A stretch of 64,000 nucleotides of DNA from an uncultured Paracoccaceae bacterium (GTDB lineage: Bacteria > Pseudomonadota > Alphaproteobacteria > Rhodobacterales > Rhodobacteraceae), in NCBI GenBank assembly GCA_947498645.1, contig CANMKS010000001.1, positions 1,526,032 through 1,590,031 of the forward strand, written 5' to 3'. This document shows, one piece after another, positions 58,301-64,000 of the stretch (its first letter is position 1; every line of letters begins with the position of its first letter). The notes beneath the pieces were generated by a model. It saw nothing but the letters and a program-made list of their open reading frames with translations, did not search any database and was not told the origin of the DNA. The position numbers and the translations under genes were made by a program.

Positions 58301-59326
58301 TTGATGACGACGCAGCCAGCAATACCCACGCTTGAGGATGTGGCCACACTTGCCGAGGTGTCGACCGCGACGGTATCGCGCGCGATCAATTCTCCGGGCA
58401 AGGTTGCACCTGATACGCGCAGACGGGTCAATGAGGCTGTGGCAAAGCTGGGCTACTCACCGAATTTTGGCGCGCGCGCCATGGCCGTGCGTCGCACCAT
58501 GACAATTGGTGCGATCATTCCCACCATGGAAAACGCCATTTTTGCGCGGGGATTGCAGGCATTTCAGGATGAGTTGCGCACGCATGGTTACACGATGCTG
58601 ATCGCCAGTTCAGCCTATCGCGCCGATACCGAAGAAGAACAGATCAGATCACTGGTGGCGCGCGGCGCAGATGCCCTTTTATTGATTGGCCATCACCGCA
58701 ATCCCGACATCTACAAGTTCCTTGATGCGCAGAATGTGCCTGTGTTGGTGACATGGGCCTATGACCCAGACGCCGACCGCCCTTCAATCGGTTTTGACAA
58801 CAAGGCCGCGATGCAGGACATGGCAGCTGAAGTGATCAAGATGGGGCATCGCAACCTGGCTTTGATATCTGCTGAAACTGCTTCGAATGACCGGGCATCA
58901 GCACGGCACGCCGGAATTCTTTCGGCAATGCATGAAGCAGGATTGCAGCCTGACGATCTCCACTACGTCGAAACCACCTATGGGATCGAAGAGGGCGCCG
59001 TCGCGTTTGAACAGGCCATCGGCATGATGCCCAGACCCACAGCGGTGTTTTGTGGCAACGATGTGCTGGCGGTGGGCGCGCTTCGGCGCGCGCGGGAACT
59101 TGGTATCCAAGTGCCTGATGATGTTTCCATCATAGGCTTTGATGATATTGAACTGGCGCAGGTGGCCCATCCAGCATTAACGACGGTTCATGTCCCTCAT
59201 CGTGAAATGGGGCGCCTTGCGGGGCTTGCCTTGGCGCAATTGCTGGGGAAAGGCATTGCGCTGAAACCCGTCGAGTTGCGCGCATCATTGGTTTTCCGCG
59301 ACACGCTTGCGCCCAGAGAAAACTGA
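58301..59326 (+). CDS. LacI-family transcriptional regulator
   Basis: TLEDVATLAEVSTATVSRAINSPGKVAPDTRRRVNEAVAKLGYSPN; periplasmic-binding-like effector domain. Confidence 0.95.
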   Translation: MMTTQPAIPTLEDVATLAEVSTATVSRAINSPGKVAPDTRRRVNEAVAKLGYSPNFGARAMAVRRTMTIGAIIPTMENAIFARGLQAFQDELRTHGYTMLIASSAYRADTEEEQIRSLVARGADALLLIGHHRNPDIYKFLDAQNVPVLVTWAYDPDADRPSIGFDNKAAMQDMAAEVIKMGHRNLALISAETASNDRASARHAGILSAMHEAGLQPDDLHYVETTYGIEEGAVAFEQAIGMMPRPTAVFCGNDVLAVGALRRARELGIQVPDDVSIIGFDDIELAQVAHPALTTVHVPHREMGRLAGLALAQLLGKGIALKPVELRASLVFRDTLAPREN

Positions 59327-59356
59327 ACGCAGCAAGCTGGTTCAGTCCAAGCGCGT

Positions 59357-59521
59357 TTAGCTGTCGTCCCGAAAGTAAGGGATCAGAAAAACCAGACAGG
59401 CGATCAGGAACAAAACGGATCCGAACATCCCCCAGAAATTGCCAATGGATGCGATACAGAAACTGATGGCCGAGATCACAAACAGGATCCATCCGAAAAA
59501 AGTGATCTGTCGATTGCTCAT
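59357..59521 (-). CDS. 54-aa two-TM small membrane protein (not in ORF track)
   Basis: MSNRQITFFGWILFVISAISFCIASIGNFWGMFGSVLFLIACLVFLIPYFRDDS*; convergent to the LacI gene. Confidence 0.6.
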   Translation of the reverse strand: MSNRQITFFGWILFVISAISFCIASIGNFWGMFGSVLFLIACLVFLIPYFRDDS

Positions 59522-59811
59522 ATAGTCCGGCTCTGTACGCTTTAGCTGCTAAGGTGGGTATTCTTATTTCTCAGAAAATAGCCAATATGCGCAGCTCTTG
59601 TGGGAAGATGTCTGGCTTGGGTGTGGACAGCCAGTCTCTCTTCTTTAAGACCACGAAAAAATGATGTCAAAGGAACTTGGCCGCCATTATGCGACACGGT
59701 TTTCAATGCGCATTCACTTACTGCGCGATGCCGGGCATACAATGACAAGGAAAAAGATATTCACCTATCTTGCGCTAAAATTGTATATTTGGTTCCGTCT
59801 GTGAAAATGTC

Positions 59812-60816
59812 ATGATCTCAAACAAGAATATTCAGATCGGCTTTCTGATCTTTCCGGGTTTCCCGATGGCCTGCCTGACCTCAATGATTGAGCCGCTTCG
59901 CGCTGCCAATGAAATTGTGGCGTCAGAAACCTTTTCCTGGAAGCTGGTGTCAGAAGACGGCACGCGGGTCGAAGCCAGTGCCAAGGTCTGGTTCGAGCCT
60001 GACTTGCAATTGGAAGATTGCGAGAGACTGGATCAGCTTTTTCTGCTCAGCGGGCCGTCATCGCGGTTTGACAATCCAACAGTTTCTGAAGGACGCTTGC
60101 GCAAATTCGCACGTCACGGTGTGACAATGGGAGCGGTCAGTGGCGGCATCTTTCCTTTGGCGCGCAGTGGTCTTTTGTCAGGTTACACGACATCTGTGCA
60201 TTGGTGCTACGAGGCGGCCTTTGCTGCCGAGTTTCCCCGTCTCAGAGCAACCGAAGATGTGATCATGATCGACCGTAATCGCCTGACCGCGTCGGGCGCG
60301 GCAGCGGCATTTGATCTGTCGCTTTTGTTGATCGAGGAAAACCTTGGTCCGGATGTCGCGACCGAGGTCGCCTGCTGGTTCCAGCATCCGCTGGTGCGCG
60401 GGCAGGGTGTCACGCAGCGCAAACCAACATTCGCCGCCGAAAGCACCCATGACATGCTGCCGCCCATTGTGCGGCAGGCCGTGGATATCTTTGCGGTTCA
60501 CATTGAAGATCCAATCAACATTTCGGATGTGGCCGATCAGGTGGGCGTCTCTGTCCGCCAGCTCGAACGAATGTTTCACAAGACGACGGGGAATACGCCC
60601 GGCGGCTACTACAAATCCTTGCGCATACATAAAGCCCGGCAGCTTCTGCTTTATAGCAAAGACAGCATGACCCAGATTGCGATTGCTGTGGGCTATGCCA
60701 ACGCGCCGACGCTTTGCAAGAAATACATCGATGTGTTCGGTATCCACCCTGCCGAGGATCGCAAGAAGATCAACATGTTCCGCGTGCGTGACAACAAGAT
60801 TGTGCCATCCGCCTAG
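59812..60816 (+). CDS. GlxA-family transcriptional regulator (DJ-1/PfpI domain + AraC HTH)
   Basis: IGFLIFPGFPMACLTSMIEPLRAANE; ISDVADQVGVSVRQLERMFHKTTGNTPGGYYKSLRIHKARQLL. Confidence 0.92.
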   Translation: MISNKNIQIGFLIFPGFPMACLTSMIEPLRAANEIVASETFSWKLVSEDGTRVEASAKVWFEPDLQLEDCERLDQLFLLSGPSSRFDNPTVSEGRLRKFARHGVTMGAVSGGIFPLARSGLLSGYTTSVHWCYEAAFAAEFPRLRATEDVIMIDRNRLTASGAAAAFDLSLLLIEENLGPDVATEVACWFQHPLVRGQGVTQRKPTFAAESTHDMLPPIVRQAVDIFAVHIEDPINISDVADQVGVSVRQLERMFHKTTGNTPGGYYKSLRIHKARQLLLYSKDSMTQIAIAVGYANAPTLCKKYIDVFGIHPAEDRKKINMFRVRDNKIVPSA

Positions 60817-60848
60817 GTGACTTTCGCAGGCGCGTTACACCAATGCAA

Positions 60849-60877
60849 AAGCGCGCCACCGGTTGGGTGGCGCGCTT
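60849..60877. terminator. Bidirectional terminator between the GlxA-type regulator and hsp20
   Basis: AAGCGCGCCACC-GGTTG-GGTGGCGCGCTT perfect 12-bp stem; TTTT on the minus strand side. Confidence 0.8.
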
Positions 60878-60901
60878 GCAGTATGGCTTTGCTATCGCGG
60901 G

Positions 60902-61369
60902 TCAGTTGACCGATTTGGCCTCAACCAGGTTCGCATCTTTCTTGCCAGTTGCTGCAATCTCGATCCTGCGTGGTTTCAATGCCTCAGGCACTTCGCGGAT
61001 CAGGTCAATATTCAGCATACCGTTTTCGTGGGACGCCCCGGTGACGCGCACGTGGTCGGCAAGGTGGAAACGTCGTTCAAACGCCCGCGTGGCGATGCCA
61101 CGGTGCAGGTAGTTACGCTCGGTTTCGTCGGGCGCTTTGCGCCCAGTGATCAAAAGCGCACGGTCCTTGACCTCAATCGCGAGGTCATCATCGGAAAACC
61201 CGGCAACAGCAATCGAGATACGCCATGCGTCGTCTTCGGTCTTTTCGATGTTATATGGGGGATAGGTGTTCTGGCCGACGTCGCTGGCAAGCGCACGATC
61301 CATCAGATCGGCAATCTGGTCAAAACCAACGGTGGCACGGTAGAGGGGGGTCAGATCAAATGCACGCAT
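60902..61369 (-). CDS. Hsp20/alpha-crystallin small heat-shock protein (IbpA-like)
   Basis: MRAFDLTPLYRATVGFDQIADLMDRA; YPPYNIEKTEDDAWRISIAVAGFSDDDLAIEV; start 61369 (61378 also possible). Confidence 0.93.
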   Translation of the reverse strand: MRAFDLTPLYRATVGFDQIADLMDRALASDVGQNTYPPYNIEKTEDDAWRISIAVAGFSDDDLAIEVKDRALLITGRKAPDETERNYLHRGIATRAFERRFHLADHVRVTGASHENGMLNIDLIREVPEALKPRRIEIAATGKKDANLVEAKSVN

Positions 61370-61468
61370 TTGGGTCATCCTTTCAGTAAGCGATAACAAT
61401 GTGATTGCCTTCCCATTTGGGACAGGCGGTTTGTGCCGAGACCCATCATTGGCATCCCGACCCAGCAT

Positions 61469-61497
61469 ATGTGGGAACCTGTTTTTCGGCTTTCAAG
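61469..61497 (-). promoter_or_regulatory. Sigma-32 (RpoH)-like promoter of hsp20
   Basis: Minus strand CTTGAAA - 15 nt - CCCACAT, upstream of hsp20. Confidence 0.7.
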
Positions 61498-61509
61498 AGG
61501 AAAATCTGC

Positions 61510-62310
61510 TCAGGGGCGGACGAATTTCGCGCCTATCTCATTGCGCTCGGCGCTGTTGATCAAACGCTGCGTGCCTCCTGGTCTGGCCGGGCCAAGTGCG
61601 GCGAAATGCGCCAGCAGCGCATTCAACGGGCCTGCCAGTGAAGTGCCCAGCGATACTTTCTGCCCGTTGACCTGCGCCATGGCAGAGACAACCGACGCAA
61701 TCCGGGTTTCCCCATCCTGCACCATAAAGACCGGTGACCCGCTGGAGCCATATTCAACATCGCAAGTCATCACGATCACACCGGTCTGACGCCCCAAGAC
61801 GTTGCAGACCTCTTGCAGGCTTGGCGCGCCCTCACGGCCGCGCCCATAAGATACCACGCCAACGGCATCCCCGGTAATGGGACGCTGCGCAATCAGGAAA
61901 GGCCTGATGCGCGTTGTGCGGATTGGCTGATCCAGTTCTAGCACCGCGATGTCCATCGCAACTTCGGATGCGTCCGAGGCCCCGCCGCCAAAGTCATACT
62001 GCGGATGCGCGATGGCTCTGGCCACGTTCCGTGTTGCTTGCGAGCGTCCATCACGCAGTCCTGCGAGGAACTCGAACCGTTCTGGCGCAATCAGGCTGCC
62101 GTCATTGTCGTAAAGGCAATGGGCGGCCGTGAGGATCAGGCGCTCGCGGATGAGCGCTGCCGTGCAAAACCCCTTGCCCCGGATATCGAGCCTGCCGACC
62201 GCTTCCCAGCCTTGGCTGTCTTGCCGCGTCTCAAGCGTCACCAACCCGCTTTCCTGCGCATGCAGGGCGGAGGCCGCAAATAGGAATGCTGAAATCAAGA
62301 GCCTGCGCAT
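61510..62310 (-). CDS. Secreted trypsin-like serine protease
   Basis: Signal peptide; CTAALIRERLILTAAHCLYD; MDIAVLELDQPI; CDVEYGSSGSPVF. Confidence 0.9.
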   Translation of the reverse strand: MRRLLISAFLFAASALHAQESGLVTLETRQDSQGWEAVGRLDIRGKGFCTAALIRERLILTAAHCLYDNDGSLIAPERFEFLAGLRDGRSQATRNVARAIAHPQYDFGGGASDASEVAMDIAVLELDQPIRTTRIRPFLIAQRPITGDAVGVVSYGRGREGAPSLQEVCNVLGRQTGVIVMTCDVEYGSSGSPVFMVQDGETRIASVVSAMAQVNGQKVSLGTSLAGPLNALLAHFAALGPARPGGTQRLINSAERNEIGAKFVRP

Positions 62311-62365
62311 GAATCACCTTGAATCGCGAGCGCTCAGCCTGCGAAAGACTTGCGGCAGGATTATG

Positions 62366-63688
62366 TCATCCACGCAAGATCGGGATTTGCGGTTCGCGTT
62401 TGCCCGGCGCGGTCAGTGCAGGGGGCTGCGGCCCGCCTGTCGCCCAATCAAGCAATTCAACCGTATGCACGATGGGCACATCCGTGCCGCCGCCGATTTG
62501 CATCATGCAACCGATGTTGCCAGCGGCAATGATGTCGGGGGTCAGAGCTTCCAGGGTTTGGACCTTGCGGGATTTGAGTTGCTTGGAAATCTCAGGCTGC
62601 ATCAGGTTGTAGGTACCCGCCGACCCGCAACACAGATGGCTGTCTGCCGGTTCCAGTACCGTGAAACCGGCCTTTTTCAGCAAGTCCTTGGGGAAGGTTT
62701 TGATCTGTTGGCCGTGTTGGAGCGAACAGGCAGCGTGATAGGCGACCTTGGTGTTCTTGTCCTCACCTTCGGGTAAATCAAGTTTCATCAGGATTTCCGA
62801 GACGTCCATCGCAATCGCTGACACGCGTGCCGCGTCTGCGGCGAGCGGATCATTGCGGAACATATGGCCATAGTCCTTGACCGTCGTGCCGCAGCCAGAG
62901 GTGTTGATTACAATCGCATCCAGCCCGCCGTTGTCGATTTCCCGCGCCCAGGCCTTGATGTTTTTGGCCGCTGTTGCGTGGCTTTCGGCCTCTTTGCCCA
63001 TGTGGTGGGTCAACGCCCCACAACAGCCCGCACCTTCGGCCACGACAACCTCTGCCCCAAGACGGGTCAGCAAGCGGATAGTGGCGTCGTTGATATCGGT
63101 ATTCAGCGCCTTTTGCGCACATCCGGTCATCAGGGCCACACGCATTTTCGGATTCTCGGCGGCAAAGGTCTGCGGGTCGTCGTTGCGACTGACGGGTGGT
63201 ATGGTTCTGGGGGCCATTTCAAGCATGGCACGCAGGCGGGCATCGGGCATCAGCCGCGCAAATGGCCGCCCGATCCTGGCCCCAAGCAAGGCGACCCGAA
63301 ATCGCATCGGATAGGGCAGAATGCGCGCCAGAAGCCAGCGCAAGGCGCGGTCAGATAGGGGGCGGTCGTAGGTCTTTTCGATGTAGGCGCGGGCATGATC
63401 AACCAGATGCATGTAATGCACGCCTGACGGGCAGGTGGTCATGCACGCCAGGCAAGACAAGCAGCGGTCGATGTGCATGACAGTCTTTGCATCCGGTTTG
63501 CGCGCGTTCTCAAGCATATCCTTGATCAGATAGATCCGGCCGCGCGGACTATCCAGTTCATCCCCCAGTACCTGATAGGTGGGGCAGGTGGCAGTACAAA
63601 AGCCGCAATGCACGCAATTGCGCAGTATTTCGTTTGAGCGGGCGATATCGGGATCGGTTAGCTGTTCTGGCGTGAATGTCGTCTGCAT
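62366..63688 (-). CDS. glcF: Glycolate oxidase iron-sulfur subunit
   Basis: NCVHCGFCTATCPTYQ, CLSCLACMTTCPSGVHY; two CCG-type domains (GCAQKALNTDIN, GCCGALTHHMG, HLCCGSAGTYNL). Confidence 0.93.
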   Translation of the reverse strand: MQTTFTPEQLTDPDIARSNEILRNCVHCGFCTATCPTYQVLGDELDSPRGRIYLIKDMLENARKPDAKTVMHIDRCLSCLACMTTCPSGVHYMHLVDHARAYIEKTYDRPLSDRALRWLLARILPYPMRFRVALLGARIGRPFARLMPDARLRAMLEMAPRTIPPVSRNDDPQTFAAENPKMRVALMTGCAQKALNTDINDATIRLLTRLGAEVVVAEGAGCCGALTHHMGKEAESHATAAKNIKAWAREIDNGGLDAIVINTSGCGTTVKDYGHMFRNDPLAADAARVSAIAMDVSEILMKLDLPEGEDKNTKVAYHAACSLQHGQQIKTFPKDLLKKAGFTVLEPADSHLCCGSAGTYNLMQPEISKQLKSRKVQTLEALTPDIIAAGNIGCMMQIGGGTDVPIVHTVELLDWATGGPQPPALTAPGKREPQIPILRG

Positions 63689-64000
63689 CAGGTCATGATC
63701 CCGGGGTTAAGAATGCCACGTGGGTCGAATTTGGCGCGCAGCCCGCTGGTGATTGCAGCAAGCGCCGGGGCTTCCGGGTGAAAGACGGGCAGGTCAGCAG
63801 TGCCCCGGATCAGTGTGGCATGACCATCAAAAGCCCCGATCGCAGCGCGCAGGTCATGCCCTGCCTCTGTCAGCGCCCAGATCAGCCCGCCGCCCCAGTC
63901 ATATTGCACTGCCTTTGCCCCCATGCGGGCGGCAATCCCAGCTGCGTCAGACGGCTTGCATGAGACCCGCCAGACATCCCCCGGCTGGTCTGTAAAAGCG
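63688..64000 (-). CDS. glcE: Glycolate oxidase FAD-binding subunit, C-terminal part (runs off window)
   Basis: Open minus frame to the window edge ending ...LRAKFDPRGILNPGIMT*; 1-nt overlap with glcF. Confidence 0.85.
   Translation of the reverse strand, partial: AFTDQPGDVWRVSCKPSDAAGIAARMGAKAVQYDWGGGLIWALTEAGHDLRAAIGAFDGHATLIRGTADLPVFHPEAPALAAITSGLRAKFDPRGILNPGIMT

Overview
64-kb chromosomal segment from an alphaproteobacterium, probably of the Roseobacter group (Rhodobacteraceae), judged only from gene content and gene order. It is densely coding. I saw no rRNA, tRNA, CRISPR array, transposase or integrase. Main blocks: (1) 3' end of an RTX/calcium-binding repeat protein; (2) leuC-leuD ... 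leuB, with a membrane protein, an EEP-fold protein and a divergent NmrA-like/LysR pair in between; (3) EamA transporter, FMN glutamate-synthase-like protein, MipZ and a DEAD-box helicase; (4) a WYL-type regulator diverging from an SRPBCC gene over a perfect palindrome; (5) a long minus-strand translation/secretion operon ffh - 3 GNATs - chorismate mutase - rpsP - small ORF - rimM - trmD - ABM protein - rplS - rpmE; (6) the F0 ATP synthase operon; (7) DNA repair (Ada/MGMT-like, nth), adenosine kinase, and a small sulfotransferase/glycosyltransferase group; (8) pirin, polA and sarcosine oxidase (soxBDAG); (9) the most interesting region, about 49.1-59.3 kb: a predicted organosulfonate (2,3-dihydroxypropane-1-sulfonate, DHPS) catabolic cluster. 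It has an HpsN-like dehydrogenase, an SDR, a Zn-ADH, ComDE sulfopyruvate decarboxylase, an FMN 2-hydroxyacid dehydrogenase, UspA, a TRAP transporter, an extra 57-aa membrane protein not in the ORF track, and a divergent LacI regulator with two near-identical operators; (10) GlxA-type regulator, Hsp20 with a sigma-32-like promoter, trypsin-like protease, glcF and partial glcE. Five small ORFs below the track's 60-aa cutoff were read directly from the DNA. All functions come from recognising protein sequence by eye; no database search was run.
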